64,000 nt of DNA from Isoetes taiwanensis. Lineage: Eukaryota > Streptophyta > Lycopodiopsida > Isoetales > Isoetaceae. A program made the translations under genes and the position numbers. Location: NCBI GenBank assembly GCA_021234155.1, contig JAJEKV010000159.1, positions 248,001 through 312,000 of the forward strand, in the 5' to 3' direction. The notes below the pieces were generated by a model. It did no database searches and was not told where the DNA came from. It worked only from the letters and a program-made list of their open reading frames with translations. Below are positions 11,881 through 22,934 of this stretch, piece by piece. Position 1 is the stretch's first letter, and each line of letters starts with the position of its first letter.

Positions 11881-12295
11881 TGGTTTTGAATGTTTGGTTA
11901 GGGGCCCGATATTTTTTACCCGGCGTAGCGATAACGGCGATGCGTGTGCTGCGTGTATCAAAATCCCATGGCATATATCCTATGTCGATGGCTGGTTATA
12001 CTTTGTTTGCTCTAAGGCAAGGATTTTCATTGATGTTCAAACTGGAGATGTATATGGCCTTGCTTTTTTCAGCGAAATTTCATTTATCAATGAGAGCTTC
12101 TATTGTATCTCCTAATATTTAATACTTTTTGAGTATCAAGATGCCCAAATCATGTTGACAAAGAATGTTGCCATATATGGAATTAGACCATTGTAAAGCG
12201 CAACATCATTAGCAATAGCTCACATTGCAAACAAAAAAAAAAAACAAAAAGAACAAAAAAAAAACGAACGCAGCCGCCGAGACTAAAAATGCTGG

Positions 12296-14789
12296 TGTGA
12301 CGGGCCTGGCCAGTTAACCTCTCGGTAACTGGAGATCCCATCGATCTCTACCGTTGGATCTATTTACTCTTAGAACTCAAGAAATTAATACATGCATACT
12401 TAGGTAAAGAATTTAATCTTTATACATGCTCTAAGGTCCCAAAAATACTATACTGGCCATTGCTCAACAAAAACCCGCAAACAACCAAAGTTTAAAAATA
12501 ATTATAGTTTTAAGCCGATCCATAATAATAATGGTAATATTAATCAAATATATTGTCTAACAATCCGCACACTCCTACTCTAAGCCTTTACCGGCTTGGC
12601 TGCTTTCAGCATCTCGCACCTCTGCTTACACCATTAACCCGCGGGGTTAGTCACACGGACTAAGTGGGGATAGGGGAATCTAGGACATGTCTAGCATCAA
12701 TAACCACAAAACATTAACCTTAAACAACAAACTAGTCTTACCGTAACCTCGCCCCTGCAATCTAAGTTATTAGTCCAACAAGCATAACCACAATGCATAA
12801 TTATACCAAGCATAGCCATTGCAACTTGATTCCAACATTAAAAACCACATATACAATAGCCAAGCAACCAAAGCATCAACATTGCAACCAATATTCCTCC
12901 TGGATGCGAGCAAGGTCAACTCGGTGTCGGGCCGGTGACATAGAGGGGGGTAACCCGTGTGTACACACCCATCCATGCTGCGTCCAGCATTGGAGGACCA
13001 CTTACTGTGCATGACGTTGTACCATATGGTACCAACGTCCGATATTCAAATATTACCATTTGCATAGCATTGTGCAAAACCGTGAGTCCAGACCATCACA
13101 CCTAGACTCGGCCCCGAGGTCTATATCAAAAGAATTACATCATGAACAATTACATAATTCCCATCATTATGACCCATGCCTTAACAAGCTTACATCAAGT
13201 TAAGTCCATACACACTTTATGTAACAAGGAAAAGTTCAACCATGACTCAATAATTATGATAGCCTCAATAATGCAATATGCAACTATCACCATTAAATAA
13301 AAGACAAATATCTACACCTTTCCAAGATTCACTAACAACAAGGTTAATATCCATATTTAAGGCTTTAATGATGTTTAAACTATAGCATTCAACTATTATT
13401 ATGCTTCCGTTATAAACTTCCTCCATACGGAACACTTGTGTCGTGTTTTTATTTTCTCTCTTACTTTAACTAATTTCAAAGGCTTTCAATATATGGCTAG
13501 ATAACTTGTTAGGCTACCCATGTCGTATTCACAATTAACTTACATCTATTAGCATACCCCTCCGTAACCTAGCCCTTAATCTTAACAAATTCCTCGCCCA
13601 GCTCCTTGTTCCAGCTAACCCTTACTATTTTAATTTAACCTTATAGCCTTAGCTTAAATCTTAAACTGATAAATTACTACCTTACTAACAAAGTAACTAA
13701 CTGTTAACATTTTTTTGTTATTTCTAACCTAACCCTAACGTGATACAGGGACGAACTCGGCTGCAGCTCCAAATTCCGGCCTCTAGGCCATCGAATCCTC
13801 ATGGAAATCCTGGAAAGCCTCCCGATTTTGCTGGCAATGAAGTTTTCTGGCCATTTCGGCCAGCTTATGGCACAAATCGGATGATTACAGGCCAGTTCCG
13901 GGCCACCAAGATCATGATTTTTCACAGCCAGATCTTACTCTAATCTTCCTAATTCTGTATCCTTTCTCCATTTCGGACTCCCTAAGGCCCAAATCGGCCC
14001 ATTCCAGGGCGATTCACATGCTTTTGCAGCATGCCAAATCGGCAAGATCATGCCGTTATTCCAGCAGCATACAAGAAAAATACTGCAGTCTTTGCCAGTT
14101 CTGGACTCATAACTTTAATTCTAATCCATTTTCATGTAACTTTTCATGATTTCTGATCATTACAGTTCATCAAGTTCATGCTATGCAAACGGCAGCATGC
14201 AAGAGAAACTTTACTTTTACAGTTTAACTGATTTCTGCCATACTTTTATCTTAATCCATCCCTCAGGTTCTAATCTGCTATTCCAATCACTTCTGGCATG
14301 GTTTAAATGATCAGCTCTCTAGAAATCATTAGATCTATGATGCTTTTGCAAACTTTTTATATGCAATCATAAAATACTTACATATACAATCATGCAAGTT
14401 AATTCATATCCACGCACTTACAATTTACTCTAAATTTAGGCCAAGTTCTAGAACAATCCTACTGTATCAAGACAATTTTGCTACACTAGAAAACCCCAGG
14501 TGTAAGGCTTGATCCCCACTTGGAATCCCGCTTGCTTCTTCTAAGTCCTCAAGCTCCCAACACGCCTCCCAAAACTCAATTCGCTCCTTCAGCAATCCCT
14601 CTGCAATCTATCTCCTTCCAAATGCTTTTCCACTGTGCTTATTTTTATTTTTAACCACCAGTATTCCGTCTGTATAATCTCTACATATACGACGTATTAC
14701 TCTGCATGCGTAATATTTTTATTAATATTCCTTTGCATCCTTTAATAAAATAATTCCACAATATACCTCAAAATCCTAGGTCCGTTACA
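12296..14789. mobile_element. Solo-LTR-like element, copy 1, with 5-bp target duplication
   Basis: The element starts TGTGACGG and ends CCGTTACA, with TG..CA termini and a short inverted terminal TGT(G/A)ACGG. It is flanked on both sides by GCTGG (12291-12295 and 14790-14794). About 2494 bp long and without coding capacity that I can see, it looks like a long solo LTR of a retrotransposon. Transcription direction is not decided: the reverse strand start TGTAACGGACC is equally LTR-like. Removing the element and one GCTGG restores methionine synthase codons across the site, as the second copy shows directly. Confidence 0.85.
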
Positions 14790-15610
14790 GCTGGCGTCAC
14801 ATACATTCCAAGCGATACCTTCTCCTATTATGACCAAGTGCTAGATACACCAACTAGTAAGTTACATATCCCAAAAGCTCAGCTATTTCTAGGCTTACTC
14901 GTAACCTTGTTTTGCGAATGATTAATCTTTTTTGACCACTACATTGTTCCAGAGCTGGGCCCAGATGTGAAGTTCACCCTTTCCTCTCGTAAAGTTGTTC
15001 AAGAATACAAGGAAGCTAAGCAAGTGGTGTATCATGTGCTTATTTATATCATTTTATTACAGCTTGGTATTGAGACTGTTCCTGTTATTGTTGGCCCATT
15101 TACGTATCTGTTATTTGCAAATCCAGCAAAGGGTATGGCTAAAGGATTTGATCTTCTTTCTCTGCTTGACTCCTTGCTGCCAGTCTATGGGTAATCTTAA
15201 GCTATTATCCTAGATAGTAGTTCTTATTGTTTCAGGTTATTTAAGCTGGCCTTATATATGCAGGGAAGTCATAGGTGAGCTGAAAGCAACAGGTGCAAAA
15301 TGGATTCAATTTGATGAACCTGCACTTGTGCTTCACCTTGAAGCGTCTAAATTGCAAGCCTTTGAGAAGGCTTATGGTTATCTTGCCACTGAACTGAGTG
15401 GTGTGAAGCTTTTGGTTGAGACATACTTTCTTTGACATTCTGTTTGAAACATACAAGTGAGTGATTATCTCTGTGTAATTTGCAAATGCGTCTTTAAGCT
15501 TTCCAGGGAATTTACCTCACCTCAACTCTAGTGCAATTCAGGACGTTCACTGGCTTGCAAAGTGTGGCTGCTATTGGAGTTGATTTGGTTCATGGAACAA
15601 AGACGTCATG
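14790..15610 (+). pseudogene. METE: Methionine synthase (cobalamin-independent) pseudogene, copy 1, 5'-truncated
   Basis: Cobalamin-independent methionine synthase transfers the methyl group of 5-methyltetrahydrofolate to homocysteine. Visible pieces are VTYIPSDTFSYYDQVLDTP (from 14793), [20 protein letters not shown] (from 14936), [18 protein letters not shown] (from 15063), then [20 protein letters not shown] (from 15264), and TFTGLQSVAAIGVDLVHGTK (from 15543). All belong to the N-terminal half of the enzyme. Boundaries look spliced: a 39-base GT..AG gap at 15024-15062, and longer introns at 15191-15263 and from 15457. The exon coding the segment between the second and third of these pieces in normal enzymes is missing after VLDTP, and stops occur after LLVETYF. 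The first exon and the catalytic C-terminal half are absent. The 5' side is cut by the solo-LTR-like element. Confidence 0.9.
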
Positions 15611-15706
15611 TAGATATTATGTAGTATAGAATGCTTGGCATTTGTTTTAGGTAAACGAAGAAATGGTATAGATGTGCATTTTTTCTATAACGTTTGCACT
15701 ATTAGA

Positions 15707-18700
15707 ATGGCATCTCATGTGGTTGGTTATCCCCGTATGGGGCCAAAGAGGGAGTTGAAATTTGCCCTGGAGTCTTTCTTGGACAAGAAAACTACTGCTG
15801 AAGACTGCCAAGCATTTGAGGCCATCCATATGGCAACAGATGTCTGATGCTGGTGTGACGGGCCTGGCCAGTTAACCTCTCGGTAACTGGAGATCCCATC
15901 GATCTCTACCGTTGGATCTATTTACTCTTAGAACTCAAGAAATTAATACATGCATACTTAGGTAAAGAATTTAATCTTTATACATGCTCTAAGGTCCCAA
16001 AAATACTATACTGGCCATTGCTCAACAAAAACCCCACGCAACAACCAAAGTTTAAAAATAATTATAGTTTTAAGCCGATCCATAATAATAATGGTAATAT
16101 TAATCAAATATATTGTCTAGCAATCCGCACACTCCTACTCTCGCCTTTCTGCAGCTTGGCTACTTTCCGGAGCATCTCGCACCTCTGCTTACACCATTAA
16201 CCACGGGGTTAGTCACACGGACTAAGTGGGGATAGGGGAATCTAGGACATGTCTAGCATCAATAACCACAAAACATTAACCTTAAACAACAAACTAGTCT
16301 TACCGTAACCTCGCCCCTGCAATCTAAGTTATTAGTCCAACAAGCATAACCACAATGCATAATTATACCAAGCATAGCCATTGCAACTTGATTCCAACAT
16401 TAAAAACCACATATACAATAGCCAAGCAACCAAAGCATCAACATTGCAACCAATATTCCTCTGGGTCTGAGCAAGGTCAACTCGGCTGATCAGGCCAGTG
16501 ACATAGAGGCGGGGTAACCACGTGTGTACACACCCATCCACGCTGCGTCCAGCATTGGAGGACCACTTACTGTGCATGACGTTGTACCATATGGTACCAA
16601 CGTCCGATATTCAAATATTACCATTTGCATAGCATTGTGCAAAACCGTGAGTCCAGACCATCACACCTAGACTCCGGCCCCAGAGGTCTATATCAAAGAA
16701 TTACATCATAGACAATTACATAATTCCCATCATTATGACCCATGCCTTAACAAGCTTACATCAAGTTAAGTCCATACACACTTTATGTAACAAGGAAAAG
16801 TTCAACCATGACTCAATAATTATGATAGCCTCAATAATGCAATATGCAACTATCACCATTAAATAAAAGACAAATATCTACACCTTTCCAAGATTCACTA
16901 ACAACAAGGTTAATATCCATATTTAAGGCTTTAATGATGTTTAAACTATAGCATTCAACTATTATTATGCTTCCGTTATAAACTTCCTCCATACGGAACA
17001 CTTGTGTCGTGTTTTTATTTTCTCTCTTACTTTAACTAATTTCAAAGGCTTTCAATATATGGCTAGATAACTTGTTAGGCTACCCATGTCGTATTCACAA
17101 TTAACTTACATCTATTAGCATACCCTCCGTAACCTAGCCCTTAATCTTAACAAATTCCTCTTGACTCCTTGTTCCATTAACCCCTTACTATTTTAATTTA
17201 ACCTTATAGCCTTAGCTTAAATCTTAAACTGATAAATTACTACCTTACTAACAAAGTAACTAACTTGTTAACATTTTTTTGTTATTTCTAACCTAACCCT
17301 AACGTGATACGAGGACGAACTCGGGTGCAGCTCAAATTCCGGCCTCTAGGCCATCGAATCCTCATGGAAATCCCGGAAAGCCTCCCGATTTTGCTTGGCA
17401 ATGAAGTTTTCTGGCCATTTCGGCCAAATTATGGCACAAATCGGATGATTACGAGCCGATTCCGGGCCACCAAGATCATGATTTTTCACAGCGGATCTTA
17501 CTCTAATCTTCCTAATTCTGTATCCTTTCTCCATTTCGGACTCCTAAGGCCCAAATCGGCCCATTCCGTGGCGATTCACATGCTTTGCAAAGATGCCAAA
17601 TCGGCAAGATCATGCCGTTTTCCAAAGAAATACAAGAAAAAAATATCGCAGTCTTTGCCATTCTGGACTCATAACTTTAATTCTAATCCATTTTCATGTA
17701 ACTTTTCATGATTTCTCGATCATTACAGTTCATCAAGTTCATGCTATGCAAACGGCAAAGATGCAAGAGAAAACTTTACTTTTTATAGGTTTAACTGATT
17801 TCTGCCATACTTTTATCTTAATCCATCCCTCAGGTTCTAATCTGCTATTCCAATCACTTCTGGCATGGTTTAAATGATCAGCTCTCTAGAAATCATTAGA
17901 TCTATGATGCTTTTGCAAACTTTTTATATGCAATCATAAAATACTTACATATACAATCATGCAAGTTAATTCATATCCACGCACTTACAATTTACTCTAA
18001 ATTTAGGCCAAGTTCTAGAACAATCCTACTGTATCAAGACAATTTTGCTACACTAGAAAACCCCAGGTGTAAGGCTTGATCCCCACTTGGAATCCCGCTT
18101 GCTTCTTCTGCGCTCCAACACGCTCCCAAAACTCAATTCGCTCCTTCAGCAATCCCTCTGCAATCTATCTCCTTCCAAATGCTTTTCCACTGTGCTTATT
18201 TTTATTTTTAACCACCAGTATTCCGTCTGTATAATCTCTACATATACGACGATTACTTTCTTTTATAAATAATATTTTTATTAATATTCCTTTGCATCCT
18301 TTAATAAAATAATTCCACAATATACCTCAAAATCCTAGGTCCGTTACAGCTGGCGTCACATACATTCCAAGCGATACCTTCTCCTATTATGACCAAGTGC
18401 TAGATACACCAACTAGTAAGTTACATATCCCAAAAGCTCAGCTATTTCTAGGCTTACTCAGAACCTTGTTTCTGAATGATTAACTGCTTTTGCAGCCACT
18501 ACATTGTTCCAGAGCTGGGCCCAGATGTGAAGTTCACCCTTTCCTCTCGTAAAGTTGTTCAAGAATACAAGGAAGCTAAGCAAGTGGTGTATCATGTGCT
18601 TATTTATATCATTTTATTACAGCTTGGTATTGAGACTGTTCCTGTTATTGTTGGCCCATTTACGTATCTGTTATTTGCAAATCCAAAGAAAGGGGGTGTG

Positions 18701-19170
18701 GCTAAAGGATTTGATCTTCTTTCTCCGCTTTGACTCCTTGCCGCCACCTATGGGTAATCTTAAGCTATTATCCTAGATAGTAGTTCTTATTGTTTCGGGT
18801 TATTTAAAGTCGGCCTTATATATCTGCGAGGAAGTCATAGGTGAGCTGAAAGCAACAGTGCAAAATGGATTCAATTTGATGAACTCGCACTTGTGCTTCA
18901 CCTTGAAAGCGTCTAAATTGCAAGCCTTTGAGAAGGCTTATGGTTATCTTGCCAACGAACCCGAGTGGTGTGAAGCTTTTGGTTGAGACATACTTTGCTG
19001 ACATTCCTGCTGAAACATACAAGTGAGTGATTATCTCTGTGTAATTTGCAAATGCGTCTTTAAGCTTTCCAGGGAATTTACCTCACCTCAACTCTAGTGC
19101 AATTCAGGACGTTCACTGGCTTGCAAAGTGTGGCTGCTATTGGAGTTGATTTGGTTCATGGAACAAAGAC
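15707..19170 (+). pseudogene. METE: Methionine synthase pseudogene, copy 2, interrupted by solo-LTR-like element
   Basis: The ATG at 15707 begins [20 protein letters not shown], the conserved start of plant methionine synthase. The frame shifts near 15820, after which [11 protein letters not shown] is read in another frame up to 15853. The solo-LTR-like element (15854-18348) follows, then the reading resumes VTYIPSDTFSYYDQV at about 18352 with the same exon pieces as copy 1. The LVETYFADIPAETYK segment near 18985-19022 is intact here but damaged in copy 1, whereas FDEPA is intact in copy 1 and altered (FDELA) here. The pseudogene ends near 19170 and lacks the C-terminal half. Confidence 0.9.
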
Positions 19171-19263
19171 GTCATGTAGATATTATGTAGTATAGAATGC
19201 TTGGCATTTGTTTTAGGTAAACGAAGAAATGGTATAGATGTGCATTTTTTCTATAACGTTTGC
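15847..19263. repeat. 3.4-kb tandem duplication, unit 2
   Basis: This is the second unit of the duplication described at 12289-15697. Similarity stops at TATAACGTTTGC (19263), after which unrelated sequence follows. Unit 2 is about 8 bp longer than unit 1 because of many 1-4-base differences. Confidence 0.95.
15854..18348. mobile_element. Solo-LTR-like element, copy 2, with 5-bp target duplication
   Basis: This copy starts TGTGACGG after GCTGG (15849-15853) and ends CCGTTACA before GCTGG (18349-18353). Upstream codons SDAG and downstream GVTYIPS are contiguous once the element and one GCTGG are removed, so it landed in an exon. It is the same insertion as copy 1, duplicated with its host. 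Confidence 0.92.
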
Positions 19264-20094
19264 TGCTATATGCATGTATTGATGTATGCAACTTGGAGAA
19301 ACAAGGTGCTGCGCACGGAGGGTTGCCCTCCATGGCCGGAGGGTGAAGTGGCTTAAATCATAGTTCAAAGTCATATTTTGACAATCAATTCAAAACCATA
19401 ACCCCGAACATTTAGAAACGAAATCCTCTGTAGCCAACGAACTACCTTTATCTTCCAAAATGCAGCTAAAGAGTTTAGCAACCTGTGAAATAAAGAACAC
19501 ATGAATTTCAGAACTATAAAATATACGGGGCTATTTGGGAAAATATTTAAAATTTAAGGGCATTTTGGGAATTTTAAAAATACGAAGGGCTTTTTGGGAA
19601 TTAAGTCAAGGAAGGGAGCCCCTGAGAAATCGGTGCAACCTGCATAAGGCAACACTTATTAAACACATTATACTTCCAAACAATCTTGTTTATTTCAAGA
19701 ACCATGTACATAATGCGACTAGAGAATGCCAAACTTTTTAAAATGAGATATGGCGAGGAATGATAAGATTGGATGTTCCAAAACGTTTAAGCTAAGAATA
19801 AGAACAAAAGAGCCAATATTGGCACATTTAAGCAAAATTACTTTATCTTTATGGTAATGATAGAGGTCCAATGCATTTTGCTTAGCTTAGGCATTCATGT
19901 TGTGAATAATAGCATATTCTTCAAGTACTATACTGGAATGTACACTTCCAAAATCTAAATCGGTTGTGATCACTCTAGAAGAGAAAAAGACATACAAAAA
20001 TAAACTGCTACTATAGGTCTAAAATACGACAGAGAATTCTCACCACTGTAACATGTGGAATAGGGAACAGTTTGACAACCACAGTACCAAGGAC

Positions 20095-20195
20095 CACAGC
20101 ATATCAAAATATCCAGCTTATGCTTAGGATATGCTGAAAACTCACATGAGCAAGGGTTTGGCCCCCTAGGGGCAACCCAAAAATTTTCGTAAGAA
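20095..20195 (+). repeat. CCTAGG-centred 100-bp dispersed repeat, copy 2
   Basis: This copy contains CTTAGGATATGCTGAAAACTC then AAGGGTTTGGCCCCCTAGG and GGCAACCCAAAAA. It is the most diverged of the three copies and has the same orientation as the copy at 23448. Confidence 0.65.
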
Positions 20196-21290
20196 ATCAT
20201 TTAAAACAAACATGACATTGAGGCACACACTGCAAACCTATGCATTACCAAGACCTGTCGGGCTATTAATGTTTTAGTATTCTAGCTGCTCATTATTCTA
20301 TGGTTATAATTATACCTTTGGGTATATCACTACCAGGAACAGAATCAAGATCATTCAAGTCAGAAGATATGTCCAGACACTCGGCTTTCAATCTACTTTG
20401 ATGAGCTTCTTTGTAAGCATGTGCTTTGCAATTAAAGGGACTTCTTGGAGCAGAAACATCTTGTTAACATCCTTTTAATGCCAGCACCGGAATCGGATTG
20501 TCGGAAGGATCAAGAGGCGGATGAGGGATTGAATGGCAAAAAGGAAGAAAATGCAAAGGGAAGAAAGGAAGCGGCAGAAGCAGATCAACTATTTTTGAGT
20601 AAGAAACTCCAGCTCCCCTGCTTCTAGCTTGCCGGAACTGGATACCATTAACAAAGCCATCTCTGGTCAGCAAGCTCTTAGTAGTGCTAGCTTACCTTTC
20701 TTTGGATGTTCGCCCACGACCATCTAACGGCAAGCCAACCACTAACAACTAACATCAGATAATGCACAGTTGTTTCCCCATGTGCACCCATACCTTAAGT
20801 ACAGCAAAAAGATACAATTTACAACGTCGTCTCAAACTGTGCAGAAGGTCATCTTAATGCATTGCCTCAATTTCTTTTTTAACTTGAAAGACGAAAAGAA
20901 TTGAAGATGTATATTTCAAAAACTATACATTTCAAAAATGGGCCAAATGATACCCTTCTTGTACAGACATCTTATACATCCAAAGAATAATCAATAGAAG
21001 AGGCAATTCTTCTGGTGCAGACTTTGAAAATGCAGTATATGCTTTTTGCACCCTCTGTGGCCGGAGTGAAGTTGCTTAAATCATAGTTCTATTTCTATTT
21101 TCTTGGAATAAAAAATGTATGTTTCCCTACTCATTAAGGTTACTTTATTGACCAGTGCTGCAGAATTTTTGCGGGCATGCAATTTACCTGCATCAAGGAA
21201 TTTGATCTTCTGTCTGTCCTCCCTTTGGTTTTAGAAAAACTACAAAGAGATAGCAGTTGTTTATTTTAAACACACAATATGCAGCAACTC

Positions 21291-21371
21291 GGTGATATCA
21301 ACAATAAGAGACACCATATACAACTATCCATGGGTGATATCAACAACAAGAGACACTCTACAACTATCCAT
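21291..21371. repeat. 41-bp tandem duplication
   Basis: Units 21291-21331 and 21332-21371 both read GGTGATATCAACAA.AAGAGACAC followed by ACAACTATCCAT, with few differences. Confidence 0.85.
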
Positions 21372-22119
21372 AAATTTGTAACGATTGTTGTTGAGTATAA
21401 GATCACCCATTGTATATACGATCAAACATAGAATGAGGAGCAAATCTGGAACTAGCCAAATGGATAGGGAACATGAATCCATCTGGGAAAAATAGTGATA
21501 TTGGCAGTATTCGTCACTTAACATAGCACAAACCATGGATATAATATTTTTCCTCAAAGATATAATGTGCACAAACGATGGATAATAGCCAATAAATACG
21601 ACACCTATATGGTGGATAACCTACATCGTTTCAATTTTATTTCATGCTTCATAAAGATGACATAGTTATTATGTATGGAATATGCATTTGAGAAGCCCCT
21701 ATAATGTAGACACACGTTGTTTATATTATTTCTTTTTTGACCTATTGGTCTCCGTGGATGTTAAAAAAACTATTCTATTCTATTTGAAGCCTCCTTGAAA
21801 TTTCTCTTTCTAATTTGCATTCCCAAATTTCTCTATGGTTTGAAATTTAATGCTATTAGGTATGCCAAATCTTGCATATTCGTCAAACTCAGCCTCTTGT
21901 GCAATTATTGGACTCAAAATAGCAAGGTACCCAACGTGTACATAATGTGCAAAATAATTAATCAATAATATGAAGATTCAGATTTGTGCTATGTAAAAAA
22001 TCAATAATATGAAAGCTTAGATGATTCAAATTTTTGCTATTAGATGTTATGACATGATGCTTGCTTCTTATGCATCTACATTTGTTAGAGGATTTGAACA
22101 GACTCCATATGTGTGCATG

Positions 22120-22346
22120 TTCCAAAAGACATCAAGTACCCATCATCCTCATCTAAGTCATTTAATTGAGATCTTGCAACGAATATAGGCTCAGATCCAA
22201 ATCTAGGCTCAGATCGAAATCGATTAGGCCCATATAAAAAGACATTTGGCATAATCCCATCATGGTTTTTCTCCAAGTCGAACTTTGCAATCCCAGTGCT
22301 CTTCAAAGGTTCATCAAAGAGGGCAGTGTAGATGTAGCGTTGTTTT
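22120..22346 (-). pseudogene. Carotenoid cleavage dioxygenase exon (isolated)
   Basis: Carotenoid cleavage dioxygenases are iron-dependent enzymes that cut carotenoids to make abscisic acid, strigolactone precursors or apocarotenoids. After a good acceptor (TTTGGCACCTTTCAG, reading down from 22347) the minus strand reads KQRYIYTALFDEPLKSTGIA, then KFDLEKNHDG, then FGSEPIFVAR and LDEDDGYLMSF. The order RYIY..KFDL..(Y/F)GSEPIFV-R..DEDDGYLMSF is characteristic of the last third of these enzymes. A 12-codon near-duplication (FRSEPRFGSEP) is present. No proper donor follows DGYLMSF and the conserved continuation (VHDE) is missing. I found no other exons nearby, so this is probably a relic. The subfamily is undecided. 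Confidence 0.75.
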
Positions 22347-22934
22347 CTGAAAGGTGCCAAAGTAATAAACCGAATTGAAATAGTGACTTGTATGCATGAT
22401 TTGCAAGAATGGGAAAGTATAAATGCCAATGACTCCAAACAAACATGAATGAAACCCAAATACTAAACTACTTCTATATCCTAACTTTTTAGAAAAAATG
22501 TGCGGTTTTAGGGTTTTAGGGCTTTTTTCCCTATTTGGTCACAATGGTTGGCCATGGGTTGTGGGTCGGATAGCAGAGAGCAATTAGATTACTCTGTTTT
22601 CAGAAAATAGGGCCACCCAAGGAAGATACGTATGCGGGCTAAGTAAAGGACTCAATTGATTTCAAGGAACTCTCTCAGGGTGATAACTGCTTTCAGAATA
22701 GATAAAAACAGTAAGAACAAATTTCAGATAGAATTCTTCAATTTTCAGATGCTTCGATACTTGATATTCATGCATCACTTATCTTGCGATATCTTTGAAT
22801 GATTGAATAAAGATCTTAACACTTTTTGGGAAAATAATGCTTATCCACAAGAAATTCTATCTGTATACAAGAAATTCTATCTTTATAAATGTTTATAGAA
22901 GAGGTCCCAAACTACTAACCTTCCTAAGAATCTC

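Larger units (their letters stand above)
4690..11925 (+). mobile_element. Decayed Mutator-like (MULE) DNA transposon
   Basis: The element is bounded by long inverted ends. The reverse complement of 4690-4740 (GGTTTTGAATGTATAGTTAG) matches the plus strand at 11882-11901 (GGTTTTGAATGTTTGGTTAG), and similarity continues weakly outward. Just inside both ends lie arrays of TATATCGA..TCGATATA palindromes. Inside are a broken transposase on the plus strand (about 6000-7855), an acidic leader frame (5459-5644) and a second remnant on the minus strand (about 8805-9620). Size (about 7.2 kb), long inverted ends and transposase motifs fit the Mutator superfamily. I could not identify an unambiguous target-site duplication, so the exact ends are uncertain. 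Confidence 0.7.
12289..15697. repeat. 3.4-kb tandem duplication, unit 1
   Basis: The stretch from ATGCTGGTGTGACGG at 12289 to TATAACGTTTGC at 15697 is repeated at 15847-19263 (period about 3558 bp). The 149 bp between the units holds the first methionine synthase exon. The two units are almost identical apart from clustered differences at CTG/CAG/CCGG-like sites. The sequence to the left of unit 1 (an A-rich stretch) is unrelated to the methionine synthase exon that precedes unit 2, so unit 1 is 5'-truncated. Confidence 0.95.
19264..22110. other. AT-rich intergenic DNA with small repeats
   Basis: No gene is recognised. Items seen are a stretch of GGGCATTTTGGGAATTTTAA-like phrases at 19517-19612 (similar wording near 58133-58215, and on the opposite strand near 57520-57640), and TGGCCGGAGGGTGAAGTGGC with GCTTAAATCATAGTT at 19333-19367, which recurs loosely at 21058-21091. 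A 41-bp tandem duplication lies at 21291-21371. Confidence 0.5.
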
